In this document: positions 45,376 to 53,242 of the stretch, piece after piece
Numbering within the stretch: position 1 is the stretch's first letter
Layout of the letters: every line of letters begins with the position of its first letter
Assembly (NCBI RefSeq): GCF_000733755.1
Contig: NZ_JPOF01000003.1
Location: forward strand, 1,404,501-1,468,500
Direction of reading: 5' to 3'
DNA: 64,000 bases
Source: Lachnoclostridium phytofermentans
Lineage (GTDB): Bacteria > Bacillota > Clostridia > Lachnospirales > Lachnospiraceae
Made by a program: the position numbers and the translations under genes
The notes under the pieces: model-generated
What the model saw: only the letters and a program-made list of their open reading frames with translations
Database searches by the model: none
What the model was told of the DNA's origin: nothing

Positions 45376-46708
45376 ATCGTATTTCTATATTTCGTTTCTT
45401 TAAATGTCCGGTTATCAGTATATCTGCTAGATAAGCAATAACAGCTACGATAGGAACTCCTAAAAACATTCCAAATACCCCGCCGTAAGCGCCTCCAACC
45501 GTAATACCAAAGATAACCCATAATGGTGTTAGTCCTGTGGAATCACCAAGAATCTTAGGTCCTAATATCCAGCCATCAAACTGCTGTAATGCAAGAATCA
45601 TAAGCGCAAAGACTAAGGCTTGTATTGGACTTATAAATAGGTAAAGAAGTACTCCTGGTACTGCTCCTATAAATGGTCCAAAGTAAGGTATCATATTCGT
45701 AACACCTACAATAACACTAATTAAGATTGCATATGGCAATTTAAGTATAGACATTAATATAAAGCAAATAATTCCTATAATCGTAGAGTCAATTGTTTTC
45801 CCGACAATGAACCCAGTAAAGATTGATCCACATTCTCTTGTTACTTCAAGGAAAGAATCTGCTTTCTTTTTTGGGACAAAAGCATAAATCACACGTGCTG
45901 CATTTTTTGACAACATTCTTTTATCATAGATCATATAAATAGAAATCGCTATCGATAACAAAATGTTAAATGCAATCTTTGCAATTGATATGGATACATT
46001 TAATATCTTTGGAACAACATTTTTCACGAAGTCTGTTCCAAAAGAAATTAACTGAGGTAATGATGCTTCGATTTTATCCTGTATATATTCTGTATCAAGC
46101 ATTGGAAACTTCTCACCAAATTCAATTAACCAGATTTCAGCTTGTTTATACAAATCATCGCTATTTTGAATCAACTCGGATATGCTTTTTGTCACCTGTG
46201 GTATAATATAAGTAAAACATATTACCAATAATGCAATTATTATGATATAAGCGGTTGCAATGCCCAGAGCTAGACACACCTTAGTTTTTTTTATCTTTAG
46301 TGTATTACCATAAAAGCGTTCTGACAATGCTTTCACAATTGGATTTATAATAAAAGCAATAAAGAATGCAACTATAAATGGCTGAATCACTATCGAAAAG
46401 TTTTTTAATCCTACTGTAAAAGAAGGAATATTTTCCAATGCATACTTAAATATAATAGCAAGTGCAATCACGCAAAAGGCATATACACTAATCGTAAAAT
46501 ACTTTTTGGTTGGCTCAAATCTGAATTTATAATCCTTAGGACGTTCTACTACTTCTTTTTCCTGATCATCAGGAACCTGCTCTTCTTTTAAAACTATTAC
46601 TTTAATTTTTCCTGTCTCTTCTTGGATAACAGCTTTATTCTTTTTTTTCATACCGGAAAGTTTTAACTTCTTCGCCATCTTTAACCCCTTTGCTAAGCTA
46701 TTCAACAT
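45374..46708 (-). CDS. AI-2E-family transporter (PerM/YdbI-like)
   Basis: A 444-residue integral membrane protein of the AI-2 exporter family. A basic cytoplasmic N-terminus of about 75 residues (KKLKLSGMKKKNKAV) is followed by about eight membrane segments. IIGIICFILMSILKLPYAILISVIVGVTNMIPYFGPFIGAVPG and DSTGLTPLWVIFGITVGGAYGGVFGMFLGVPIVAVI are diagnostic segments. Members export small molecules or act as sodium/proton antiporters; the substrate here is unknown. It is monocistronic, with its stop inside the trxA terminator. Confidence 0.9.
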   Translation of the reverse strand: MLNSLAKGLKMAKKLKLSGMKKKNKAVIQEETGKIKVIVLKEEQVPDDQEKEVVERPKDYKFRFEPTKKYFTISVYAFCVIALAIIFKYALENIPSFTVGLKNFSIVIQPFIVAFFIAFIINPIVKALSERFYGNTLKIKKTKVCLALGIATAYIIIIALLVICFTYIIPQVTKSISELIQNSDDLYKQAEIWLIEFGEKFPMLDTEYIQDKIEASLPQLISFGTDFVKNVVPKILNVSISIAKIAFNILLSIAISIYMIYDKRMLSKNAARVIYAFVPKKKADSFLEVTRECGSIFTGFIVGKTIDSTIIGIICFILMSILKLPYAILISVIVGVTNMIPYFGPFIGAVPGVLLYLFISPIQALVFALMILALQQFDGWILGPKILGDSTGLTPLWVIFGITVGGAYGGVFGMFLGVPIVAVIAYLADILITGHLKKRNIEIR

Positions 46709-46946
46709 TGGAAGATAGAGGGTCTCTTTTACTAATTGTGTAACCCCCCCTTACTTCCATTGTAAGTATATCCTATAATGCATTATATCGATTCTAAGTA
46801 CTATAATCAACGATAAATATTATTCATTTGACTTTCAACCGTATTATTAACAAGATTCCTCTGACTTAGTCGATACTTTTACCTTTACTTAATTAAAAAG
46901 AGATTTATTATGGTATATTTTAACACTTTATTTTTTTAAAAAATGC
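46709..46946. other. Intergenic region between transporter and tRNA-Lys
   Basis: AT-rich, no coding frame. It should contain the transporter promoter on the minus strand; I cannot place one firmly. Confidence 0.4.
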
Positions 46947-46975
46947 TTGCTTTTTCTAAAACCATCGTATATAAT
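46947..46975 (+). promoter_or_regulatory. Promoter of the first tRNA-Lys gene
   Basis: TTGCTT (46947-46952), 17-nt spacer, TATAAT (46970-46975). The stretch shares AAAAAATGCTTGC and TATATAATAA with the second tRNA promoter. Confidence 0.8.
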
Positions 46976-47027
46976 AATTTTTGCGTTCAAGAGATAAGAA
47001 AACCAATTTTCTTAACATAATTATTAT

Positions 47028-47100
47028 GCGTCTTTAGCTCAGTTGGTAGAGCACCTGACTCTTAATCAGGGTGTCCAGGGTTCGAGCCCCTGAAGACGCA
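47028..47100 (+). tRNA. tRNA-Lys (anticodon CTT), copy 1
   Basis: A 73-nt cloverleaf. The acceptor stem GCGTCTT pairs with AAGACGC. The anticodon stem is CCTGA/TCAGG with loop CTCTTAA, so anticodon CTT reads AAG (Lys). The T arm is CAGGG-TTCGAGC-CCCTG. The discriminator base is A and CCA is not encoded. Confidence 0.97.
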
Positions 47101-47105
47101 TTAGA

Positions 47106-47150
47106 AGTCTTCGTTTGGCAGATAATAGCTGCTGGGTGAGGACTTTTTTT
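47106..47150 (+). terminator. GU-rich terminator of tRNA-Lys copy 1
   Basis: A 16-bp stem, 47106-47121 with 47129-47144, containing several consecutive G-U pairs (CGTTTGG against CTGGGTG), then TTTTTTT. It is homologous in sequence and structure to the terminator of copy 2. Confidence 0.85.
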
Positions 47151-47230
47151 ATGCGTGTTAGTAGATTTTCACTATTTTAAAAGAGTTTGTATGCATTTTT
47201 AAGAAATTTTCAAAATAATTAAAAAAATGC

Positions 47231-47259
47231 TTGCAATTCTAGTCCACATCCTATATAAT
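47231..47259 (+). promoter_or_regulatory. Promoter of the second tRNA-Lys gene
   Basis: TTGCAA (47231-47236), 17-nt spacer, TATAAT (47254-47259). It matches the first tRNA promoter in both elements and flanks. Confidence 0.8.
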
Positions 47260-47282
47260 AACTAATTGTTGATACTGAATAT

Positions 47283-47355
47283 GCGTCTTTAGCTCAGTTG
47301 GTAGAGCACCTGACTCTTAATCAGGGTGTCCAGGGTTCGAGCCCCTGAAGACGCA
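47283..47355 (+). tRNA. tRNA-Lys (anticodon CTT), copy 2
   Basis: Identical in all 73 nt to the gene at 47028. It has its own promoter and terminator, so the whole unit was duplicated and only flanks diverged. Confidence 0.97.
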
Positions 47356-47363
47356 TTCATAAG

Positions 47364-47407
47364 GTCCTCGTTTGGCGAACGCAAGAGTCGCTGGGTGAGG
47401 ACTTTTT
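47364..47407 (+). terminator. GU-rich terminator of tRNA-Lys copy 2
   Basis: A 14-bp stem, GTCCTCGTTTGGCG (47364-47377) against CGCTGGGTGAGGAC (47389-47402), with G-U wobbles in the centre and TTTTT after. Changes relative to copy 1 keep pairing. Confidence 0.85.
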
Positions 47408-47422
47408 ACTGTCTATCTTTCC

Positions 47423-48682
47423 CTACCGCAGCGGCTTTGTAATCCCTGTTTTCTTTTCTTTCGAAATTCCACCATGCATGTGATAAGTACTTGTATTTAA
47501 AAAGCAAGCTCTCATCACAGAATCATCTCCGTATCTTTTCCGTATAGAATCTATTGTTTCATCCAGTTTACTCAGTTTCTCATAGCGATCCCAATCAAAA
47601 AGATTGTATTGTATCGTATTTTCTTTGGTAATTCTACTTGTATGCACGCCCATTTGTCGTATTGGCGTCTTTCCATCCCATAGATGCTCAAATAAACGAC
47701 AGGAAAAACAGTATACTTCCATTGTTGTATTAGAAGCAGAAAAAAGCATTCCCTGATGAGAAACTCTTTGAAAAGTATCCGTTGTAACTGATACAGACAC
47801 GCACTGTCCCTTCACTCCATCTATTCGAAGTCTCGTACATACGGTTTCACTTAAAGATAATAATACAAGCTTTGCGTGCTCCATCGTGACAATATCAAAA
47901 GGCGTGGTTACGGAATTACCATATCCCTTGTTTGCTTCTAGTGGCACAAAAAGGGGCGATTCATCAATTCCATGAGAAAACTGATGAAGTACTTCTCCAT
48001 ACTTTCCAAAATGAGCCTTTAATATTTTTACATCTGTTTGTGCTAGCTCCCCTATCGTTTTTATTCCTAGATTAAAAAGCTTTTTTTCTGTCGCTCTTCC
48101 TACAAAAAACAGCTCTCCTACCGGTAGTGGCCACATCTTTTTTGGAATCTCCTCTGGAAATAAGGTATGCACTAAATTCGGTTTTTTTAGTTCTCCTGCC
48201 ATCTTTGCTAATAGCTTGTTTGACGATACACCGATATTTACCGTAAATTTTAATTCTTCTTCTATTAAGTCTTTTAAATTATTTGCAACAATAACAGGTC
48301 CCCCAAATAATAGCTCACTCCCACTCATATCGACAAATGCTTCATCAATGGAATACTGTTCAACTTTTGGAGAATACCGATGTAAAATCTCAATTAATGA
48401 TTTGGACGCCTTCACATACCTTTCGTAATTTGGCGGAATAATTACTAAATCTGGACACTTTTGTACTGCTGCCCCAAGAGCTTCACCCGTATGAATTTTT
48501 AGTTTTTTGGCAGGAGTAGATTTTGCTAAAACAATTCCGTGCCTGTTTTCTCTATCCCCTCCAATTACGGAAGGAATATCACGCAAATCTACGCTTTCTC
48601 CTAAAACATGAAGTCGATAAGCGGCCTCCCAACTAAGAAACGCAGAGTTAACATCAATATGAAAAAAAATTTTCTCCTGCAT
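47423..48682 (-). CDS. dinB: Y-family DNA polymerase IV
   Basis: A 419-residue translesion polymerase. The catalytic carboxylates are in FHIDVNSAFLSWEA (Asp) and YSIDEAFVDMSG (Asp-Glu). Thumb and little-finger domains follow (GNSVTTPFDIVT). A beta-clamp-binding motif, QYNLF, lies near residue 360. It copies past damaged bases with low fidelity. It is the second gene after the small LexA-controlled gene, 28 nt downstream, so its SOS induction is expected from the shared promoter. Confidence 0.95.
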   Translation of the reverse strand: MQEKIFFHIDVNSAFLSWEAAYRLHVLGESVDLRDIPSVIGGDRENRHGIVLAKSTPAKKLKIHTGEALGAAVQKCPDLVIIPPNYERYVKASKSLIEILHRYSPKVEQYSIDEAFVDMSGSELLFGGPVIVANNLKDLIEEELKFTVNIGVSSNKLLAKMAGELKKPNLVHTLFPEEIPKKMWPLPVGELFFVGRATEKKLFNLGIKTIGELAQTDVKILKAHFGKYGEVLHQFSHGIDESPLFVPLEANKGYGNSVTTPFDIVTMEHAKLVLLSLSETVCTRLRIDGVKGQCVSVSVTTDTFQRVSHQGMLFSASNTTMEVYCFSCRLFEHLWDGKTPIRQMGVHTSRITKENTIQYNLFDWDRYEKLSKLDETIDSIRKRYGDDSVMRACFLNTSTYHMHGGISKEKKTGITKPLR

Positions 48683-48710
48683 TGCTATACTCCTTAAAAA
48701 ACTTAACCAT

Positions 48711-49004
48711 TTAGCTTACCATTTTAAACAACGTCCATCTGCCCGAATCCGTATGATAGTGAAGTTCAGCCAAGCGAATCTCTCCAAATAGCTCTAAACG
48801 GCATCCATAAATAAGGATGGTCAGACCAGATGGCTTTATTTGTTTACGGTATGCAATTTCTATAATATCGGCAGTAACTCTCTCATGTGCATCATTCTCT
48901 AATCGTATTCGTAGTGGCTTAACCTCACCCAATGCACTGCAAAAGGTAATCATATCAACGGGAATGTTATTTTGCACTTTCCTACACCTCTTTTCAAACA
49001 ACAT
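48711..49004 (-). CDS. Small SOS-controlled protein of unknown function
   Basis: A 97-residue protein. It begins MLFEKRCRKVQNNIPVDMITFCSALGE, has a basic middle (IIEIAYRKQIKPSGLTILIYGCRLELF) and ends HYHTDSGRWTLFKMVS. It has two internal Cys residues and no membrane segment. I do not recognise a named family. It is the first gene of the dinB transcript and sits behind a promoter with two LexA boxes (49072-49117). Bacillus places the small YolD/YqjX-type partner genes beside Y-family polymerases, so a polymerase accessory or damage-response role is a reasonable guess, not shown. Confidence 0.7.
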   Translation of the reverse strand: MLFEKRCRKVQNNIPVDMITFCSALGEVKPLRIRLENDAHERVTADIIEIAYRKQIKPSGLTILIYGCRLELFGEIRLAELHYHTDSGRWTLFKMVS

Positions 49005-49071
49005 AAATGCTTACATTCCATTTAAACTTCGAAAACTTAATAAATCTCTACAATAGTGTATGCTAAAACAT

Positions 49072-49117
49072 CGAACATATGTACGATTATTATACCAGAA
49101 CATATGTTTGGTTGTAA
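49072..49117 (-). promoter_or_regulatory. SOS promoter with two LexA boxes
   Basis: Minus-strand promoter: -35 TTACAA (49112-49117), 17-nt spacer and extended -10 TGG-TATAAT (49089-49094). LexA (DinR) boxes CGAACATATGTACG (49072-49085) and AGAACATATGTTTG (49097-49110, + strand reading) match the Gram-positive CGAAC-N4-GTTCG pattern. One lies between -35 and -10 and the other covers the start site. Confidence 0.85.
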
Positions 49118-49148
49118 AGTGGTATTCTATAACATTTTTATTATTTAA

Positions 49149-49190
49149 ACAAGAAAAAGCGCGCTTCGCGTACTATTTCTTGTCATGAAT
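49149..49190. repeat. Dispersed palindrome, copy 2
   Basis: ACAAGAAA (49149-49156) / TTTCTTGT (49176-49183) with an inner CGCG/CGCG pairing (49160-49163 with 49167-49170), then CATGAAT. It lies between the divergent SOS and SRAP genes. Confidence 0.55.
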
Positions 49191-49522
49191 AAAAACAGAA
49201 AAGAAGTTCTATATAGGATAACTGTATTTAGTTTCTTTTATTTTTTGATATATTTAGTATATAATGGTAGTGAATAAGATCTAATTACTATATAATAAAA
49301 AATAAATCAGTAACGAAATAAAAGATAATAAAAAGTATCGTGAATCGAATAGAACGGATAATGGTATGGGAGAAAGTAACATACGCCATGTAAATGAATT
49401 ATATTGGAATAAAAATTCGAAAGCAGAATAGAAAAAACAGAGCCCAATGTAAAATCCCCGGTGGTATAGGAAAGTGGAAGATTTCGTACAATACTTCATA
49501 TGAATTAGGAAGGAGAACAACT

Positions 49523-50188
49523 ATGTGTGGACGCTACTATGTTGATGAAGAAAGCAATGAAGAATTACTTCGTATTATAAGAAATTTGGACCAACGCCTC
49601 CAGGGGGAGCGTATACAGGCACCAGACCCGAATAATGAGGGTACACACGTCCCAAGAAAGTTTAAAACCGGTGAGATATTTCCGACCAATATTGCCCCTA
49701 TTCTTTCGAAAAAAGATGAAAATATCGTGCCCTCTGCTATGACTTGGGGGTATAAAGGCTTTAAAGGAAGTAATGTAATTATTAATGCACGTAGCGAAAG
49801 TGCAGCGGAAAAAAGAATGTTTGCAAACGATTTGGAATCAAAACGTATTGTAGTTCCTGCAAGTGGTTTTTATGAATGGGAGCATAGCGGGTCCAAAACC
49901 AAATATTACTTTACCTCCGAGCACGAAAAACCCCTTTATATGGCTGGTTTATCTCATTCCTATGAAGATGAAGAACGTTTTGTTATCCTTACTACAGCTG
50001 CAAATGAATCTATGAAAGATATTCATAACCGTATGCCTGTCTTATTAAACGAAGATGAAATTGAAGGGTGGCTGTCCTCCAGAGAAGAGGCACTTTCTCT
50101 TATGAAACGCATACCAGAACAGTTAAAAAAGACCAAGTCTTCCCCTAAAGAAGAACCAGAATTTGAACAACTTAAATTTCCATGGTAA
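49523..50188 (+). CDS. SRAP/HMCES (YedK) abasic-site protein
   Basis: A 221-residue SRAP protein that shields abasic sites in single-stranded DNA by a thiazolidine crosslink through its Cys2. It starts MCGRYYVDEE, so Cys is exposed after Met removal. NARSESAAEKRMF, PASGFYEWEHSG (catalytic Glu) and the His in DIHNRMPVLL are conserved. I start at 49523 because Cys must be residue 2 and AAGGAGAA lies upstream. It is divergent from the LexA-controlled dinB operon, which fits a repair neighbourhood, but no LexA box lies directly before it. Confidence 0.94.
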   Translation: MCGRYYVDEESNEELLRIIRNLDQRLQGERIQAPDPNNEGTHVPRKFKTGEIFPTNIAPILSKKDENIVPSAMTWGYKGFKGSNVIINARSESAAEKRMFANDLESKRIVVPASGFYEWEHSGSKTKYYFTSEHEKPLYMAGLSHSYEDEERFVILTTAANESMKDIHNRMPVLLNEDEIEGWLSSREEALSLMKRIPEQLKKTKSSPKEEPEFEQLKFPW

Positions 50189-50250
50189 CGTTCTCATGAA
50201 TTTTACCATAAAGTGAGTTTATTTTTATTTTTCTTTGTTGCTTGTGTACA

Positions 50251-50279
50251 TTGACAATTATTTAACATTATTATAAAAT
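50251..50279 (+). promoter_or_regulatory. adhE promoter overlapped by a Rex operator
   Basis: TTGACA (50251-50256), 17-nt spacer, TAAAAT (50274-50279). The 18-nt TTGACAATTATTTAACAT (50251-50268) resembles the Rex operator TTGTTAAN4TTAACAA and covers the -35, so NADH-sensing Rex would block RNA polymerase. Confidence 0.7.
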
Positions 50280-50316
50280 GACGTTGACTCAAAGAAGTCA
50301 AATTTTTTAAATAACT

Positions 50317-50334
50317 TTGTTAATTATTTAACAG
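50317..50334 (+). promoter_or_regulatory. Second Rex operator upstream of adhE
   Basis: TTGTTAATTATTTAACAG matches the Rex consensus in both halves (TTGTTAA, TTAACA). It lies 66 nt downstream of the first, with a small hairpin and T-run (50284-50308) between them. Confidence 0.75.
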
Positions 50335-50367
50335 TATTACAATATAAACTTTTCATCTGTAATACAA

Positions 50368-50408
50368 ACAAGGAAAAGTTGATACGCGAACTTTTCCTTG
50401 TCGTGAAT
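50368..50408. repeat. Dispersed palindrome, copy 3 (in the adhE leader)
   Basis: A perfect 13-bp inverted repeat, ACAAGGAAAAGTT (50368-50380) / AACTTTTCCTTGT (50389-50401), with loop GATACGCG, then CGTGAAT. It lies 32 nt before the adhE ATG. Confidence 0.7.
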
Positions 50409-50432
50409 CATAAATCATAGGAGGATAAGGTT

Positions 50433-53051
50433 ATGGCAAAAAAAGTGGAATTACAGACAACTGGGTTAGTTGACTCCCTCGAAGCATTAACAGCAAAATT
50501 AAAAGAGTTAAAGGAAGCACAAGAGGTATTTGCTACCTACACTCAAGAGCAAGTGGATAAAATCTTCTTCGCTGCTGCTATGGCTGCCAATCAGCAACGT
50601 ATTCCGTTAGCAAAGATGGCCGTAGAAGAAACAGGCATGGGTATTGTAGAAGATAAAGTAATTAAGAACCATTATGCTGCAGAATACATTTATAATGCAT
50701 ACAAAGAAACAAAAACTTGTGGGGTAATTGAGGAAGATCCTAGCTTTGGTATCAAAAAAATTGCAGAACCAATCGGCGTGGTTGCAGCTGTAATCCCAAC
50801 TACCAATCCTACCTCCACTGCTATCTTTAAAACTTTACTCTGTTTAAAGACACGTAATGCAATCATCATCAGCCCACATCCTCGTGCAAAGAACTCTACC
50901 ATCGCTGCTGCCAAAGTTGTGTTAGATGCAGCCGTTGCAGCTGGTGCTCCTGCAGGAATTATTGGCTGGATTGACGTTCCATCACTCGAACTAACCAACG
51001 AAGTTATGAAGAATGCAGACATCATTCTTGCAACTGGCGGTCCTGGTATGGTTAAAGCTGCTTACTCTTCTGGTAAGCCAGCTCTTGGTGTTGGCGCAGG
51101 TAACACCCCTGTCATTATGGATGAAAGTTGTGATGTACGCCTTGCAGTGAACTCCATTATTCATTCCAAGACATTTGATAACGGTATGATTTGTGCTTCC
51201 GAGCAATCCGTAATTATCAGCGATAAGATTTATGATGCTGCTAAAAAAGAATTCAAAGATCGTGGATGCCATATCTGCTCCCCAGAAGAAACTCAAAAAC
51301 TTCGTGAAACAATCTTAATCAACGGTGCTCTTAATGCAAAGATTGTTGGACAAAGCGCTTATACAATTGCAAAGCTTGCAGGATTTGAAGTTCCTGAAAC
51401 CGCTAAGATATTAATTGGTGAAGTAGAATCCGTGGAGTTAGAAGAACAATTTGCACACGAGAAACTTTCTCCAGTGCTTGCAATGTATAAATCAAAATCC
51501 TTTGAAGATGCAGTAAGCAAAGCTGCTCGTCTTGTTGCAGATGGTGGTTACGGTCATACCTCCTCTATCTATATTAATGTAGGTACAGGAAAAGAGAAAA
51601 TTGCAACCTTCTCTGATGCAATGAAAACTTGCCGTATTCTTGTAAATACACCTTCCTCCCACGGTGGTATTGGTGACCTTTACAACTTTAAATTAGCTCC
51701 TTCTCTAACACTTGGCTGTGGCTCCTGGGGCGGTAACTCTGTATCAGAAAACGTTGGAGTGAAGCACTTAATTAACATTAAGACCGTTGCTGAGAGGAGA
51801 GAAAACATGCTTTGGTTTAGAGCACCTGAAAAAGTATACTTTAAGAAGGGTTGTTTACCAGTTGCCCTCGCAGAATTAAAAGACGTAATGAATAAGAAGA
51901 AAGTATTTATTGTAACCGATGCTTTCCTTTACAAGAATGGCTATACAAAATGTGTTACGGATCAATTAGATGCTATGGGAATTCAGCATACTACCTTCTA
52001 TAACGTTGCTCCAGATCCATCTTTAGCTAGTGCTACCGAAGGTGCAGAAGCGATGAGACTCTTCGAGCCAGACTGCATTATCGCAATCGGTGGTGGTTCT
52101 GCAATGGATGCCGGAAAGATTATGTGGGTTATGTACGAACATCCAGAAGTAAACTTCCTTGACCTTGCAATGCGTTTCATGGATATTAGAAAGCGTGTTT
52201 ATAGTTTCCCTAAGATGGGTGAAAAAGCTTACTTTATCGCAGTTCCAACTTCCTCTGGTACTGGTTCTGAGGTTACACCATTTGCCGTTATTACGGATGA
52301 AAGAACTGGAGTAAAATATCCACTTGCAGATTATGAATTACTTCCTAAGATGGCTATCATTGATGCTGACATGATGATGAATCAGCCTAAGGGATTAACT
52401 TCTGCTTCTGGTATTGATGCACTTACTCATGCATTAGAGGCATATGCATCTATTATGGCTACTGACTATACCGACGGTTTAGCATTAAAGGCTATGAAGA
52501 ATATCTTTGCATACCTCCCACGTGCCTATGAAAATGGCGCAGCGGATCCAATCGCAAGAGAAAAGATGGCTGACGCTTCTACTTTAGCTGGTATGGCATT
52601 TGCAAATGCATTCTTAGGAATTTGCCACTCCATGGCTCATAAATTAGGTGCTTTCCATCACTTGCCACACGGTGTTGCTAACGCACTCTTAATCAATGAA
52701 GTAATGCGCTTTAACTCCGTAAGTATACCTACAAAGATGGGTACATTCTCTCAGTATCAATACCCACATGCCTTAGATCGTTATGTAGAATGTGCTAACT
52801 TCTTAGGAATAGCTGGAAAGAATGATAACGAGAAATTTGAAAACCTTCTTAAAGCAATTGATGAGTTAAAAGAAAGAGTTGGTATCAAGAAATCCATCAA
52901 AGAATATGGCGTAGACGAGAAGGCATTCTTAGATACTTTGGATGCTATGGTTGAGCAGGCATTCGATGATCAGTGTACTGGTGCTAATCCAAGATACCCA
53001 TTAATGAAGGAAATCAAGGAAATCTATCTTAAGGTGTACTACGGTAAATAA
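50433..53051 (+). CDS. adhE: Bifunctional aldehyde-alcohol dehydrogenase
   Basis: An 872-residue fusion enzyme that reduces acetyl-CoA to acetaldehyde and then ethanol, regenerating two NAD+ in fermentation. The N-terminal aldehyde dehydrogenase (about 1-440) has the catalytic Cys in FDNGMICASEQSVI and a GVGAGNTPV loop. The C-terminal iron alcohol dehydrogenase (about 455-872) has AIGGGSAMDAGKIMW, PTSSGTGSEVTPFAVI and the iron-binding His residues in HSMAHKLGAFHHLPHG. Domains form spirosomes in the family. Codon use is biased to the common codons seen in highly expressed genes. RBS GGAGGATAAGG precedes the ATG. Two Rex operators upstream imply redox control. Confidence 0.98.
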   Translation: MAKKVELQTTGLVDSLEALTAKLKELKEAQEVFATYTQEQVDKIFFAAAMAANQQRIPLAKMAVEETGMGIVEDKVIKNHYAAEYIYNAYKETKTCGVIEEDPSFGIKKIAEPIGVVAAVIPTTNPTSTAIFKTLLCLKTRNAIIISPHPRAKNSTIAAAKVVLDAAVAAGAPAGIIGWIDVPSLELTNEVMKNADIILATGGPGMVKAAYSSGKPALGVGAGNTPVIMDESCDVRLAVNSIIHSKTFDNGMICASEQSVIISDKIYDAAKKEFKDRGCHICSPEETQKLRETILINGALNAKIVGQSAYTIAKLAGFEVPETAKILIGEVESVELEEQFAHEKLSPVLAMYKSKSFEDAVSKAARLVADGGYGHTSSIYINVGTGKEKIATFSDAMKTCRILVNTPSSHGGIGDLYNFKLAPSLTLGCGSWGGNSVSENVGVKHLINIKTVAERRENMLWFRAPEKVYFKKGCLPVALAELKDVMNKKKVFIVTDAFLYKNGYTKCVTDQLDAMGIQHTTFYNVAPDPSLASATEGAEAMRLFEPDCIIAIGGGSAMDAGKIMWVMYEHPEVNFLDLAMRFMDIRKRVYSFPKMGEKAYFIAVPTSSGTGSEVTPFAVITDERTGVKYPLADYELLPKMAIIDADMMMNQPKGLTSASGIDALTHALEAYASIMATDYTDGLALKAMKNIFAYLPRAYENGAADPIAREKMADASTLAGMAFANAFLGICHSMAHKLGAFHHLPHGVANALLINEVMRFNSVSIPTKMGTFSQYQYPHALDRYVECANFLGIAGKNDNEKFENLLKAIDELKERVGIKKSIKEYGVDEKAFLDTLDAMVEQAFDDQCTGANPRYPLMKEIKEIYLKVYYGK

Positions 53052-53178
53052 TACATGTATGTAACTGGAACCGTCAAACCTTATACTAAGACTACAAGTT
53101 CCATATTATAAAAATAGATCCCGTGAATAATATCATTCTATAGTATCCTGTTTACTTCCCCTTAAGGGTTCCTATAGA

Positions 53179-53217
53179 AAAAGAAGGAAGAGTATCTCCA
53201 GTTCTCTTCCTTCTTTT
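53179..53217 (+). terminator. Terminator of adhE
   Basis: A 14-bp inverted repeat, AAAAGAAGGAAGAG (53179-53192) / CTCTTCCTTCTTTT (53204-53217). Confidence 0.85.
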
Positions 53218-53242
53218 ATATTCATGACAAGTGGATCGGTTA

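Noticed and set aside
47028-47355. Paired tRNA-Lys genes as a mobile-element attachment site
   Set aside because: The whole unit with promoter and terminator is duplicated and only about 180 nt lies between; no integrase or foreign gene is present.
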